Below, one piece after another: positions 1-11,431 of a stretch of 64,000 bases of DNA (position 1 is its first letter; each line of letters starts with the position of its first letter). Position numbers and translations under genes: made by a program. The notes under the pieces are model-generated. The model saw only the letters and a list, made by a program, of their open reading frames with translations, had not been told where the DNA came from and searched no databases. This stretch comes from MFD02979-c5 sp963705385 (GTDB taxonomy: Bacteria; Bacteroidota; Bacteroidia; Cytophagales; Amoebophilaceae), in NCBI GenBank assembly GCA_963705385.1, contig OY970075.1, positions 248,001 to 312,000 on the forward strand, given 5' to 3'.

Positions 1-3000
1 GCCCTGGAGATGATACAGGCCCTTTATCCCGGTAACCACCCCTCTGTAGCAGGTTCCCTGAATAGTGTGGGTAATGCCTACCAGACGCTAGGGGAATCCA
101 AGAAAGGGCTAGGGTATTATGAGCAAGCCCTGGAGATGAAGCGGGTGCTCTATCCCGGTAACCACCCTGATGTAGCTACGTCCCTGAATAACGTGGGTAT
201 AGCCTACGAGACGCTAGGGGAATCTAGCAAAGGGCTAGGGTACTTGGAGCAAGCCCTCCAGATGTATAGGGCTCTTTATCCCGGTAACCACCCTGATGTA
301 GCGGATTCCCTGAATAACGTGGGTATAGCCTACGAGAAGCTAGGGGAATCCAGCAAAGGGCTAGGGTACTTGGAGCAAGCCCTCCAGATGTATAGGGCTC
401 TTTATCCCGGTAACCACCCTCATGTAGCGAATTCCCTGAATAGTGTGGGTCTAGCCTACGAGAGGCTAGGGGAAGCCAGCAAAGGGCTAGGGTGTTGTGA
501 GCAAGCCCTGGAGATGATACAGGCTCTTTATCCTGGTAATCACCCTGATGTAGCGGGTTCCCTGAATAACGTGGGTATTGCCTACGAGAGGCTAGGGGAA
601 GCCAGCAAAGGGCTAGGGTATTATGAGCAAGCCCTGGAGATGATACAGGCTCTTTATCCTGGCAACCACCCCTCCGTAGCAGCTTCCCTGAATAACGTGG
701 GAGGTGCCTACCATGTCCTAGGGGAAATAAGGAAAGGGCTAGGGTATAAAGAGCAAGCCCTACAGATGAGACAGGCTCTTTATCCTGGTAACCACCCTGA
801 TGTAGCTACGTCCCTGAATAGCGTGGGTAATGCCTACGAGACGCTAGGTGAATCCAGCAAAGGGCTAGGGTATCAAGAGCAAGCCCTCCAGATGAGACAG
901 GCTCTTTATCCTGGTAACCACCCTCATGTAGCAGCTTCCCTGAATAGCGTAGGAGTTGCCTATGAGACGCTAGGGAAAGCCAGCAAAGGGCTAGGGTATC
1001 AAGAGCAAGCCCTGGAGATGATACAGGCTCTTTATCCTGGTAACCACCCTGATGTAGCTACGTCCCTGGATAACCTGGGAGGTGCCTACCAGAGGCTAGG
1101 GGAAGCCAAGAAAGGGCTAGGGTATCAAGAGCAAGCCCTGGAGATGAGACAGGCTCTTTATCCCGGTAACCACCCTGATGTAGCGGGTTCCCTGAATAAC
1201 GTGGGTAGTGCCTACCAGACGCTAGGTGAATCCAGCAAAGGGCTAAGGTATTATGAGCAAGCCTTGGAGATGTATAGAGCCCTTTATCCCGGCAACCACC
1301 CTCATGTAGCTACGTCCCTGGATAACCTGGGAGGTGCCTACCAGAGGCTAGGGGAAGCCAAGAAAGGGCTAGGGCATTTGGAGCAAGCCCTGGAGATGAG
1401 ACAGGCTCTTTATCCCGGTAACCACCCTGATGTAGCAGCTTCCCTGAATAGTGTGGGTATAGCCTGCCAGACGCTAGGTGAATCCAGGAAAGGGCTAGGG
1501 TATTTGGAGCAAGCCCTGGAGATGTACAGAGCTCTTTATCCTGGTAAGCACCCCTCTGTAGCTATATCCCTGGATAACGTGGGTAGTGCCTACAAGACGC
1601 TAGGGGAAGCCAAGAAAGGGCTAGGGTATTATGAGCAAGCCCTGGAGATGAAGCGGGTGCTCTATCCCGGTAACCACCCCTCTGTAGCTATATCCCTGGA
1701 TAACGTGGGTAGTGCCTACAAGACGCTAGGGGAAGCCAAGAAAGGGCTAGGGTATCAAGAGCAAGCCCTCCAGATGTATAGGGCCCTTTATCCCGGTAAC
1801 CACCCTGATGTAGCAGCTTCCCTGAATAACGTGGGTAGTGCCTACCAGACGCTAGGTGAATCCAAGAAAGGGCTAGGGTATTTTCAGCAAGCCCTGGAGA
1901 TGAAGCGGGTGCTCTATCCCGGTAACCACCCTGATGTAGCTATATCCCTGGATAACGTGGGTATAGCCTACGAGACGCTAGGGGAAGCCAGCAAAGGGCT
2001 AGGGTATCAAGAGCAAGCCCTCCAGATGTATAGGGCTCTTTATCCCGGTAACCACCCTGATGTAGCAGCTTCCCTGAATAGCGTGGGTAGTGCCTACCAG
2101 ACGCTAGGGGAAGCCAGCAAAGGGCTAGGGTATTTTGAGCAAGCCCTGGAGATGTATAGGGCCTTTTATCCTGGTAACCACCCTGATGTAGCAACTTCCC
2201 TGCATAACGTGGGTAGTGCCTACGAGACGCTAGGGGAAGCCAGCAAAGGGCTAGGGTATTTGGAGCAAGCTTTGGAGATGAGGCAGGTGCTCTATCCCGG
2301 TAACCACCCTGATGTAGCAGCTTCCCTGAATAGTGTGGGTATAGCCTACGAGACGCTAGGGGAAGCCAAGAGAGGGCTAGGGTATTATGAACAAGCCCTG
2401 GAGATGACACAGGCCTTTTATCCTGGTAACCACCCCTCTGTAGCAGCTTCCCTGAATAGCGTGGGTATAGCCTACCAGACGCTAGGGGAAGCCAGCAAAG
2501 GGCTAGGGTATCAAGAGCAAGCCCTGGAGATGATACAGGCTCTTTATCCTGGTAACCACCCTAATGTAGCAGTTTCCCTGAATAACGTGGGTAGTGCCTA
2601 CCAGAGGCTAGGGGAAGCCAAGAAAGGGTTGGGGTATTTAGAACAAGCCCTGGAGATGATGCGGGCTGTCTACCCTGCTAATCACCCCTCCATTCAGCAA
2701 ATAGAGCAAAACTTGAGGAAAATTTCATCTCAGCAAGTAGGGGAGAGCGATTTGTTCCTTCAGGCATGTATGGCAGGAAATGATAGTTTGGCAGCAAGTA
2801 GGTCTATAGGCTCGCTTAAAAAAGACCTCAAGGATACCCAAGGGAATCCTCTGATCTGCTGGATGGCCCAGCATGAGATGGTCAGTACTATAGAGCGAGC
2901 CTTGGGCCTGAATTGGAATCCCAACCTGCCCAATACGAACCAAGTCTATCCCCTCCATTATGGAGCTGTGAAGAACCTGGCCCTTACTAGGCTTTTGCTC

Positions 3001-3990
3001 CAAGGAGGAGCCCATCCCTATGTCCAAACAGCTAAAGGAAATACGCCTGCTCAGGCTGCTAGGAGTAAAGGCAAAGTAGATACGTTAAGTTTGCTATTAC
3101 CCCATCTCGGAGAGCTCTCTTACACAGATGCATCCTCCTTTGAAAGATCTTATCAAGCCTACAAGCAGGGATTTTCCCAACGACAGCTCAACACTGAAGC
3201 ACTCTTGGCAGCTTTGGACGTAGGCCTTCAGCTAGGTGATGCAGAGCTAGTCCAAGCCATTCAGGCTCAGCAAACTCCAGAGAGTCTGCTAGGGCAGCTG
3301 ATAGATCGGTATCCCTTAGCCAAAGAGGCTATCCAGGAAAGAATTCTGACTAATCAGAGTATGGCCCCTTTGCGAGTCGAACTATTCACTGAGGCATGTA
3401 GAAGGAATGATAGTTTGGCATTAAGCATGCCCATGGACACATTTGCAAAAGACCTACACGACACCCAAGGCAATCCTCTGATCTGCTGGATGGCCCAGCA
3501 TGAGATGATTAGTACTATAAAGCGAGCCTTGGGCTTGAGTTGGAACCCTAATCTCGCTAATACAAGTCATCTCTATCCCCTCCATTATGGAGCTGTGAAG
3601 AACCTGCCCCTTACCAGGCTTTTGCTCCAGGCAGGAGCCCATCCTTTTGTCCAAACAGCTAAAGGGAATACGCCTGCTCAGGCTGCTAGGAGTAAAGGCA
3701 AGGTAGATACGTTAAGTTTGCTATTACCCCACATCGGAGAGCTCTCTTACAGAGATGCATCCTCCTTTGAAGGATCTTATCAAGCCTACAAGCAGGGATT
3801 TTCCCAACGACAGCTTAACCCTGAAGCACTCTTGGCAGCTTTGGACGTAGCCCTTCAGCTAGGTGATGCGGAACTAGTCCAAGCCGTTCAGGCTAGACAA
3901 AGCCTACACTCTCTGCTAGGGCAGCTGATGGATCGGTATCCCCTAGCCGCAGCTGCTATTCAGGAGAGATTTTCGGCTTATCTCGAGTAG
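1..3990 (+). CDS. TPR array protein with C-terminal ankyrin-like modules (5' end outside window)
   Basis: The frame is open from base 1 and already inside a repeat, so the true start lies upstream. About 21 near-identical 42-residue TPR units of the kinesin-light-chain type (consensus LYPGNHPDVAxSLNNVG then AYxxLGEAxKGLGY and EQALEM) run to about nt 2668, followed by one degenerate unit. The C-terminal part has two copies of a ~209-residue module (period 627 bp, about nt 2750-3370 and 3378-3990). Each module contains ankyrin-like helices (PLHYGAVKNL, LTRLLLQ, GAHP, GNTPAQAA) and ends in a motif like LLGQLxDRYPLA. TPR and ankyrin repeats bind proteins; no enzyme domain is visible in this part. 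By analogy with the gene at 21555 and the ORF at 36723 it probably starts with a lipoprotein signal. After the TAG stop the frame stays open 46 more codons to 4131. Confidence 0.85.
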   Translation, partial: ALEMIQALYPGNHPSVAGSLNSVGNAYQTLGESKKGLGYYEQALEMKRVLYPGNHPDVATSLNNVGIAYETLGESSKGLGYLEQALQMYRALYPGNHPDVADSLNNVGIAYEKLGESSKGLGYLEQALQMYRALYPGNHPHVANSLNSVGLAYERLGEASKGLGCCEQALEMIQALYPGNHPDVAGSLNNVGIAYERLGEASKGLGYYEQALEMIQALYPGNHPSVAASLNNVGGAYHVLGEIRKGLGYKEQALQMRQALYPGNHPDVATSLNSVGNAYETLGESSKGLGYQEQALQMRQALYPGNHPHVAASLNSVGVAYETLGKASKGLGYQEQALEMIQALYPGNHPDVATSLDNLGGAYQRLGEAKKGLGYQEQALEMRQALYPGNHPDVAGSLNNVGSAYQTLGESSKGLRYYEQALEMYRALYPGNHPHVATSLDNLGGAYQRLGEAKKGLGHLEQALEMRQALYPGNHPDVAASLNSVGIACQTLGESRKGLGYLEQALEMYRALYPGKHPSVAISLDNVGSAYKTLGEAKKGLGYYEQALEMKRVLYPGNHPSVAISLDNVGSAYKTLGEAKKGLGYQEQALQMYRALYPGNHPDVAASLNNVGSAYQTLGESKKGLGYFQQALEMKRVLYPGNHPDVAISLDNVGIAYETLGEASKGLGYQEQALQMYRALYPGNHPDVAASLNSVGSAYQTLGEASKGLGYFEQALEMYRAFYPGNHPDVATSLHNVGSAYETLGEASKGLGYLEQALEMRQVLYPGNHPDVAASLNSVGIAYETLGEAKRGLGYYEQALEMTQAFYPGNHPSVAASLNSVGIAYQTLGEASKGLGYQEQALEMIQALYPGNHPNVAVSLNNVGSAYQRLGEAKKGLGYLEQALEMMRAVYPANHPSIQQIEQNLRKISSQQVGESDLFLQACMAGNDSLAASRSIGSLKKDLKDTQGNPLICWMAQHEMVSTIERALGLNWNPNLPNTNQVYPLHYGAVKNLALTRLLLQGGAHPYVQTAKGNTPAQAARSKGKVDTLSLLLPHLGELSYTDASSFERSYQAYKQGFSQRQLNTEALLAALDVGLQLGDAELVQAIQAQQTPESLLGQLIDRYPLAKEAIQERILTNQSMAPLRVELFTEACRRNDSLALSMPMDTFAKDLHDTQGNPLICWMAQHEMISTIKRALGLSWNPNLANTSHLYPLHYGAVKNLPLTRLLLQAGAHPFVQTAKGNTPAQAARSKGKVDTLSLLLPHIGELSYRDASSFEGSYQAYKQGFSQRQLNPEALLAALDVALQLGDAELVQAVQARQSLHSLLGQLMDRYPLAAAAIQERFSAYLE
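10..2668 (+). repeat. 21 tandem 126-bp TPR-coding repeats
   Basis: The same 126-bp unit, coding for 42 residues, repeats about 21 times with very few base changes. Variation is concentrated in a few codons, for example the residue after HP, the pair after the GES/GEA block, and the last residues before LYPG. The unit is also found 18 times at 24418-26650 in the same orientation. Confidence 0.9.
2750..3990 (+). repeat. Two direct copies of a ~627-bp ankyrin-like module
   Basis: The sequence coding for GNPLICWMAQHEM occurs at about 2845 and again 627 bp later, and homology continues through to the DRYPLA-containing end of each copy. The two copies differ by scattered substitutions, so the duplication is older than the spread of the TPR units. 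Confidence 0.85.
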
Positions 3991-4119
3991 CTCTATCAAG
4001 CAGCTGAAGAAGCCTATATCTTACTGGTAGCGCTCAGGGATGTGAGAAGAGGCATCTACCTCTCTGGTTTGTGCGCTGACAGGTTAAATGTCAATCATTA
4101 CACTGTAAAGAGCTTCAAC

Positions 4120-4887
4120 CTAACTTTCTAAAAAGTGCACAATGGTTTGTAGCAACCTCAAAGGTTGATCGTAGTTGACCCAGTGTCCAGCATCTTTAAT
4201 GAGCTTGAGTACATAATTGGGAAACATAGCCTTGATCTGGGGTAGGTCCTGCTCCTGGATATAAGCTGACTGCACTGCGCGCACAAAAAGCGTAGGCTTC
4301 GTAAAAGGCGCTTTAAGGACTACTTCCCGCTCTAAGTTGGGAATGCTGTTAGCAAGGATAGGGATATTGCTGCTCCAGGATAGTATTCCTTGTTCAGTTC
4401 TGTGCAAATTTTTCATAAAGTGCTTTCGCAACAATGGTTCAGAGATACCACTACTCAAATGCATGTCAACTTCAGCCCTGGTGCGCAGGCCTTGCAGCGA
4501 AGTTTGCTGGAGTACTTGCAAGGTTGTTGCTAGCTTGGACATGTCATAGGCCCTTGGAGCAATGTCTACGACAACGAGTTTAGCGATTGCCTGTGGGTAG
4601 GTTTGTGTAAATTGCATGCTTACCTTGCCTCCCATGGAGTGTCCTATGAATACAGGGTCTACAATGCCCCCTTGAAGGATGAAATACCTGAGATCTTCTA
4701 TCATGGCCTCATAGGTCATGACTTCACTATGAAATGACTTACCATGGTTTCTATGGTCGATCAGATACAGTGTATATTTTGTAGCTAACTGCTTGACAAT
4801 GGTGCGCCAGTTGTCTGCAGATCCTAATAACCCCGGTAAAATGACAATAGGAGGTCCCTGCCCTAACTTCTGAGAAAAAAGTGTCAT
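4120..4887 (-). CDS. Alpha/beta hydrolase, YbfF-like esterase
   Basis: A 255-residue hydrolase of the alpha/beta fold, close in length and motif order to the YbfF esterases. Visible parts are the oxyanion-loop region LPGLLGSADNW near the N-terminus, the nucleophile elbow GHSMGG with Ser84, an Asp in VVVDIAP at about 108, and the catalytic His in GHWVNYD at about 235. The start is taken at the internal ATG (4887), which fits the family length; an upstream ATG would add 14 residues without homology. It is divergent from the PBP4 homologue at 4973. The natural substrate cannot be read from the sequence. Confidence 0.85.
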   Translation of the reverse strand: MTLFSQKLGQGPPIVILPGLLGSADNWRTIVKQLATKYTLYLIDHRNHGKSFHSEVMTYEAMIEDLRYFILQGGIVDPVFIGHSMGGKVSMQFTQTYPQAIAKLVVVDIAPRAYDMSKLATTLQVLQQTSLQGLRTRAEVDMHLSSGISEPLLRKHFMKNLHRTEQGILSWSSNIPILANSIPNLEREVVLKAPFTKPTLFVRAVQSAYIQEQDLPQIKAMFPNYVLKLIKDAGHWVNYDQPLRLLQTIVHFLES

Positions 4888-4972
4888 GGTTAGACTATAA
4901 AACGCTATCCCGTTAGTTTTGTGCCGCAAGTGTTCTCCACAAGTATTCTATTTCAGGCTAAAAATCCTTTCA

Positions 4973-6475
4973 ATGGTTTATCAAACAAAAAAGCTTTTTT
5001 TGAGCTTACTCTTGGTGCTTGTAGGGTTAGGGTCAAAAAATCAGCAGCAATTAGGAACGAAAGATAAGGGAAACAATGCATCTGATGTTGCAGAAGCCAT
5101 ACAAGTTGCTAAAAATAAAGACATATTTCGCAGCGCAACCATTGGATTATATGCTGTTAATCTCACCCATAACAAAGTTATCAGTGATATCAACGCAGCA
5201 ACAAGCCTTACTCCAGCTTCTACCTTAAAACTCCTTACTACCGCAGCAGCGCTTGAAGTTTTGGGCAAAGACTTTCGGTTTAAGACCACTATTCAATATG
5301 ATGGTAATATAGATGAGCACGGAACACTGCATGGCAACGTTTATATCAAAGGGGGAGGAGACCCAGCCCTAGGGTCGATGCAGTTCAAAAAGCATTATTA
5401 CCAACCTTATTTTATGGAAACATGGGTACAAGCGGTCCAAGGAAAGGGCATTAAACGGATAGAAGGAGCTGTCATCGGTGATGCACAGATTTATACTGAT
5501 TTTATGGTGCCTGACACGTGGGCCTTGGGTAATTTGAGAGAATATTACGGGGCAGGTGTAAGTGGGCTGTCTATATTTGATAATATATACACCATAACCT
5601 TCAATGCTGCTCCAGAGGGAGTCCCTGTTCAAATAATTGATATTTTTCCTCCCCTTCCTGATGAAATGCAAGTCATTAGCCAGGTCAAAGGCGCTGCTAT
5701 CAATCACAAACGCATCCATATAGGAGGGGGACTACCTTACCATAACGTTCGAGTCATCCAAGGAGAAATCCCTTGTAACAAACAAAAAATTAGCCTTAAA
5801 GGCAGCAGTCCTGACCCACCTTACTGGGCAGCCTACAGCTTTTGTCAAGAACTTCAAAAGACAGGCATTGAAGTAACACAGCCACCCACTACTATCCAAA
5901 GGGCTGCTACGCCTCTCACAGACCGGCAGGAAGTATATACCACACTTTCTCCTCCCTTGAGCGACATTATCAAATGCCTCAACCATGATAGCCTCAACAG
6001 CTATGCAGAGCACCTCTTAAAGCATTTAAGTCTCGCTGCTTCAAGACAAGGAAACACGCAAAGTGGAGCCCGAGCGCTCAAGAAGTTTTGGAGCAACAAG
6101 GGTATTGATACCACAGGTATGTTAATCTATGATGGCAGTGGGCTATCTAAGTATGATGCACTTACCCCCAAACAGCTAGTAGAAGTACTCTGTTACATGA
6201 AGAATAGCGAAAATTTTACACCTTTTTACGAATCTCTACCCATAGCAGGGAAAACTGGCAACTTGAATTTCCTTTTCCAACAGCCACCTTTAAAAGCTAA
6301 CATCAGAGCTAAGTCAGGTGCCCTGAGCAACGTAAGAGGATTTGCAGGCTATTGTACGAATGTAATTGGTGAGGAAATTGTTGTTGCTATCATTGTCAAC
6401 CACTATGATGGATCCCTTAGGAACGCAGAAGCAGAGCTGGAAAAGATCCTGACGGTGCTTCTCAAGCAAAAATGA
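4973..6475 (+). CDS. dacB: D-alanyl-D-alanine carboxypeptidase/endopeptidase, PBP4 family
   Basis: A 500-residue serine peptidase of the S13 (PBP4/DacB) family that trims or opens peptidoglycan cross-links in the periplasm. It starts with a hydrophobic Sec signal (LFLSLLLVLVGLG). The three active-site motifs are present: SxxK as STLK (Ser83, Lys86), SxN as SLN (Ser340, Asn342) and KSG at about 447, plus the family block YDGSGLSKYDALTP. The start at 4973 is chosen because it puts the signal peptide at the N-terminus; 18 extra codons are open upstream. With asd and dapB nearby it indicates that a peptidoglycan layer, or at least its enzymes, is retained. Confidence 0.9.
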   Translation: MVYQTKKLFLSLLLVLVGLGSKNQQQLGTKDKGNNASDVAEAIQVAKNKDIFRSATIGLYAVNLTHNKVISDINAATSLTPASTLKLLTTAAALEVLGKDFRFKTTIQYDGNIDEHGTLHGNVYIKGGGDPALGSMQFKKHYYQPYFMETWVQAVQGKGIKRIEGAVIGDAQIYTDFMVPDTWALGNLREYYGAGVSGLSIFDNIYTITFNAAPEGVPVQIIDIFPPLPDEMQVISQVKGAAINHKRIHIGGGLPYHNVRVIQGEIPCNKQKISLKGSSPDPPYWAAYSFCQELQKTGIEVTQPPTTIQRAATPLTDRQEVYTTLSPPLSDIIKCLNHDSLNSYAEHLLKHLSLAASRQGNTQSGARALKKFWSNKGIDTTGMLIYDGSGLSKYDALTPKQLVEVLCYMKNSENFTPFYESLPIAGKTGNLNFLFQQPPLKANIRAKSGALSNVRGFAGYCTNVIGEEIVVAIIVNHYDGSLRNAEAELEKILTVLLKQK

Positions 6476-6557
6476 GCACGCCTAAAAAATACTGTGACCA
6501 TATTGCAGTGCCATGGCACAAACGCGTTAGAGAGTAACTCAATAACTCATCACTTGT

Positions 6558-7553
6558 ATGAAACTTGCCATTGTAGGAGCTACAGGGCTTGTTGGCCAGG
6601 AGGTTTTGCGCGTCTTAGAAGAACGGCGCTTCTCCTTTAGCGAGCTACTCCCTGTTGCCTCCAGTGAATCTATAGGTGAGGTTGTTACCTTTTCAGGTAA
6701 GGCTTATGGAGTGATCAGCATGGAAGCTGCACTCAGTGCTCAACCTACCATAGCCATCTTCTCTGCGGGTAGTGCTGTTGCTTTAACCTGGGCACCTCTT
6801 TTTGCAGCTGCGGGTACTACGGTCATCGATAACTCTGCTGCTTGGCGGATGCACCCCAACCACAAGCTGATTGTGCCAGAGGTCAATGGTCAGCTGCTGC
6901 AAGCCAGTGACAAGATCATTGCCAATCCTAACTGTTCGACCGTTCAGCTAGTCGTAGTGCTAGCCCCATTGTACCAACAGTATGGCCTTAAGCGGGTAGT
7001 AGTAGCTACTTACCAAGCTGTCACGGGCAGCGGTAAAATAGCCGTAGCGCAGCTGATGGCAGAGCGCCAAGGCTTGAAGAGCACGCTCAAAGCCTATCCA
7101 CATCCTATTGACCTCAACGTCATTCCACACATCGATGATTTTTTGGAAAACGGCTATACTAAAGAAGAAATGAAGCTCGTCAACGAGACCCCAAAGATCC
7201 TGGGCAATACATCATCCATTAAGTTGACCGCTACAGCTGTGAGGGTGCCTGTACTAGGTGGACATTCGCTGGCTGTCAACGTGGAACTAGCCCAAGACTT
7301 CGACCTTCAGGAAATTATGCAACTACTACGCGCCACCCCAGGTGTTGTTGTACAAGACAAAGTGGCACAGCACCAGTACCCTATGCCCCTGTACACCCGC
7401 CACAAGGATGAAGTTTTTGTAGGAAGAATCCGGAGAGACACGTCACAGCCCCACACCCTAGACTTGTGGATCGTAGCTGATAACCTACGCAAAGGTGCAG
7501 CCACCAATGCTGTGCAAATTGCTGAGTATGTACGCAAGCTGATAGCTCAGTAA
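6558..7553 (+). CDS. asd: Aspartate-semialdehyde dehydrogenase
   Basis: A 331-residue enzyme that makes L-aspartate-4-semialdehyde from aspartyl phosphate with NADPH, feeding lysine, diaminopimelate and threonine synthesis in the cytosol. It begins with the nucleotide-binding motif GATGLVGQEVL. The catalytic cysteine is Cys126 in NPNCST, followed by the family block YQAVTGSGK. Length is normal for the family. It lies 82 bp after the PBP4 gene on the same strand, and dapB, which uses a later product of this pathway, is at 13789. Confidence 0.95.
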   Translation: MKLAIVGATGLVGQEVLRVLEERRFSFSELLPVASSESIGEVVTFSGKAYGVISMEAALSAQPTIAIFSAGSAVALTWAPLFAAAGTTVIDNSAAWRMHPNHKLIVPEVNGQLLQASDKIIANPNCSTVQLVVVLAPLYQQYGLKRVVVATYQAVTGSGKIAVAQLMAERQGLKSTLKAYPHPIDLNVIPHIDDFLENGYTKEEMKLVNETPKILGNTSSIKLTATAVRVPVLGGHSLAVNVELAQDFDLQEIMQLLRATPGVVVQDKVAQHQYPMPLYTRHKDEVFVGRIRRDTSQPHTLDLWIVADNLRKGAATNAVQIAEYVRKLIAQ

Positions 7554-7826
7554 GGGACTTAGATTGGCCTAGGCCCTTGTAACAGCAGGCAAGAGGACCT
7601 ATAGTGTAAGCATATCGGTTGCCACCGAGCTAGCAATTTTCGCCTCTCTTTGCCAAGCACAGGTAATTTTGTCAGCGTACACATCGTTATTTGTATTTTT
7701 AGCTATGTAATTTTAGCGACAGCATAATACAAAAACTCTCAAAGGGTTTTTGGCACGGGATATGGTACAAGGAAATCAAATGTCTAACCCTGAAAAGGAT
7801 TATCAACCTAATAACTTGTATAAACT

Positions 7827-8105
7827 ATGAGTAAAGTAAACATCAAGCCACTCGGTGATAGGGTGTTGGTAGCACCTGCACCTGCTGAAGAAAAAACTGC
7901 AAGCGGTATCATTATTCCTGATACCGCCAAAGAAAAGCCACAAAAAGGCAAAGTAGTTGCTGTAGGACCAGGTAAAAAAGACGAGCCCATGACCCTGAAA
8001 GCAGGTGACCACGTCCTGTATGGTAAATATGGTGGTACAGAGATTACCATTGAGGGAGTTGAATACCTGATCATGCGAGAGTCAGACATCTATGCAATTG
8101 TCTAG
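7827..8105 (+). CDS. groES: Co-chaperonin GroES
   Basis: A 92-residue GroES subunit, the heptameric lid of the GroEL chamber. It has the typical start KPLGDRVLV, the mobile-loop region [12 protein letters not shown], and the C-terminal block [14 protein letters not shown]. groEL follows after 46 bp, the usual operon. The 273-bp region before it (7554-7826) is AT-rich and likely carries the promoter, but I found no convincing match to a heat-shock promoter or to a CIRCE-type inverted repeat. Confidence 0.97.
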   Translation: MSKVNIKPLGDRVLVAPAPAEEKTASGIIIPDTAKEKPQKGKVVAVGPGKKDEPMTLKAGDHVLYGKYGGTEITIEGVEYLIMRESDIYAIV

Positions 8106-8139
8106 TCAGGAAATGTTGTTAATCAATTTTTAACTCTAA

Positions 8140-9783
<1,644 letters not shown>

Positions 9784-9809
9784 GCCTAACTTTTTCTAAT
9801 GCTTAATAC

Positions 9810-9839
9810 AACCCGAGACCGTAAGGCTCGGGTTTTTTT
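9810..9839 (+). terminator. Rho-independent terminator of groES-groEL
   Basis: AACCCGAG at 9810-9817 pairs perfectly with CTCGGGTT at 9827-9834 across a 9-base loop and runs into a T tract, 27 bp after the groEL stop. Confidence 0.92.
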
Positions 9840-9909
9840 GTGTCTGCTTGCCCTCTGTGCAATAAACAAAAAATTGCTATCCTTAGATTTAAAAGTTTTG
9901 TCTATACTA

Positions 9910-10732
9910 GGTGGTGCCGTCAATTAGTCTCCTATATTTTGTTTGTTGTTACATTTTAAAGATAAACATGATGCATAGACACGAGTTGACGCTAGAAGAG
10001 TTTGCTAAGGTTGAAAATATACTTCCTGGCAGTAAAAGACATGTAGGGGTAACAGCTCAAGGCAATCACAATTTCTTCAATGCGATCTTATGGATGCTGA
10101 AGAGCGATGCTCCTTGGTAGGATTTAGCGCTGCGATAGGGAAAATGGAAAATGTACATCGCAGGTTTACCCGTTGGTCTCCAAGTGGAGTCTTTGAGAAG
10201 ATCCTAGCAGTGCTCTGCGATGAAAAAGAGCTAGCCATGATTTTGATGGATAGCACTGCTCTTAGTGCACCCCAACACGCAGCTGAGCTAAAAAAGCCTA
10301 CAGGATGAGGGCTTAGGTCGCTCAAGGGGAGGATTTACCAGTAAAATACATGGTGCAGTCAACCAGGATGGTATTCCCTTCAACATCTACTTAAGCGGCC
10401 ATCAGGCTCATGATAGCAAGGATGGGCCTTGATTGCTTAGGGGTCAAAGTGCACAGGATGTATTGGCTGATAGGGCCTAGGCAAGTAAATCGATTCTAGC
10501 ACCCATAGAACTATTCGGTAGCTAGGCTGTCATTCCCAATCATCAGTGTTCATAGACAATAGAGTTACTAGGACAAAGCAATTTACAAACAGAGAAACGT
10601 GATAGCGCTATCTTTGAATAGGTTAAAGCACTACAGAGCTATAGCAACACGTTATTTTAAGCGGGGCTTACTTGCTCTCGGTAGTCAAATTTGCTGCCCC
10701 TCTCATTGGTTTTATTCATTGACGGCACTACC
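9910..10732 (+). mobile_element. Decayed IS5-type insertion sequence, copy 1
   Basis: The ends form an inverted repeat, GGTGGTGCCGTCAAT on the left and ATTGACGGCACTACC on the right, with a possible TA target duplication outside (9908-9909 and 10733-10734). The transposase reads from 9968 in several broken frames: HRHELTLEEFAKVENILPG, then in other frames RRFTRWSPSGVFEKIL, DSTALSAPQHAAE and GRSRGGFTSKIHG with DGIPFNIYLSG. These are typical of IS5-family (IS427-like) DDE transposases. Frameshifts and stops make it non-functional. A second copy lies at 53367-54176 in the opposite orientation. The right end may contribute upstream sequence to the hydrolase gene at 10748. Confidence 0.88.
9968..10690 (+). 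pseudogene. Transposase pseudogene of the IS5-type element, copy 1
   Basis: The N-terminal piece ends at a stop near 10120. Downstream fragments continue in other frames, including the DDE-region segment GRSRGGFTSKIHGAVNQDG. At least two frameshifts and several stops are needed to join them. Confidence 0.85.
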
Positions 10733-10747
10733 TAAATAGCGGTGCTT

Positions 10748-11431
10748 ATGAAAGTTACATTTTTAGGACACGCCTGCTTCCTTATAGAAGTCCACAAAAC
10801 CAAACTGCTCTTTGATCCTTACATTTCTCCTAATCACCTTGCTCAGTCGGTCGATATAGATGCTATCAAGCCCAACTACATATTGGTCTCTCATGGCCAT
10901 TATGATCATTTAGCAGATGTAGAAAGGATTTACCACAATTATTCTAACACCACGTTCATTGCTAACCCAGAAATAATTAGCTGGTACAAAAAAAGAGGGA
11001 TAGAAAAATCGTTGCCTATCAATTCTGGAGGAAAAAGAACCTTTGAGTTTGGCACAATCAAGGCGGTGAGTGAACTGCATTCTAGCGCTATGCCCGATGG
11101 TAGCTATGGAGGTAATCCTATAGGATTTGTGGTACAAAGTGAAGGCAAGGCTTTCTATTTTGCTGGAGACACAATGCTACACCAAGACATGAAACAAATT
11201 GGCGAATTTTATGCCATTAATTTTGCCATCTTGCCTATAGGCGATACCTTCACCATGGACCTTGAGGCAGCTCTTCATGCAGCAGATTATGTGGGTACCC
11301 AAACAATTATTGGGATGCACTATGATACCTTTGAAGAGATTGAGATTGATCACCAACAAGCGCACCAATTGGCAGAGAAGCACAGTAAAAAGCTTTTCTT
11401 GATGGATATTGGCCAGTCTATTGAATTATAA
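10748..11431 (+). CDS. Metal-dependent hydrolase, UPF0173 (metallo-beta-lactamase fold)
   Basis: A 227-residue protein of the metallo-beta-lactamase superfamily, UPF0173 group. The metal motif HxHxDH is present as HGHYDHL, followed by FAGDT with the bridging Asp and [13 protein letters not shown] with a late His. No signal peptide is present, so it should be cytosolic. The substrate is unknown. The ATG at 10748 is preferred over a GTG six bases upstream. Its TAA stop overlaps the parA start (TAATG), suggesting one transcript with parAB. Confidence 0.88.
   Translation: MKVTFLGHACFLIEVHKTKLLFDPYISPNHLAQSVDIDAIKPNYILVSHGHYDHLADVERIYHNYSNTTFIANPEIISWYKKRGIEKSLPINSGGKRTFEFGTIKAVSELHSSAMPDGSYGGNPIGFVVQSEGKAFYFAGDTMLHQDMKQIGEFYAINFAILPIGDTFTMDLEAALHAADYVGTQTIIGMHYDTFEEIEIDHQQAHQLAEKHSKKLFLMDIGQSIEL

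Noticed and set aside
1940..2410. Long minus-strand frame opposite the TPR array
   Set aside because: It is a shadow of the 126-bp TPR repeat, repeats with the same period and has no independent homology or start signal.
7554..7826. CIRCE-type or sigma-32-type heat-shock control of groES-groEL
   Set aside because: No nine-base CIRCE inverted repeat and no clear heat-shock promoter match was found.
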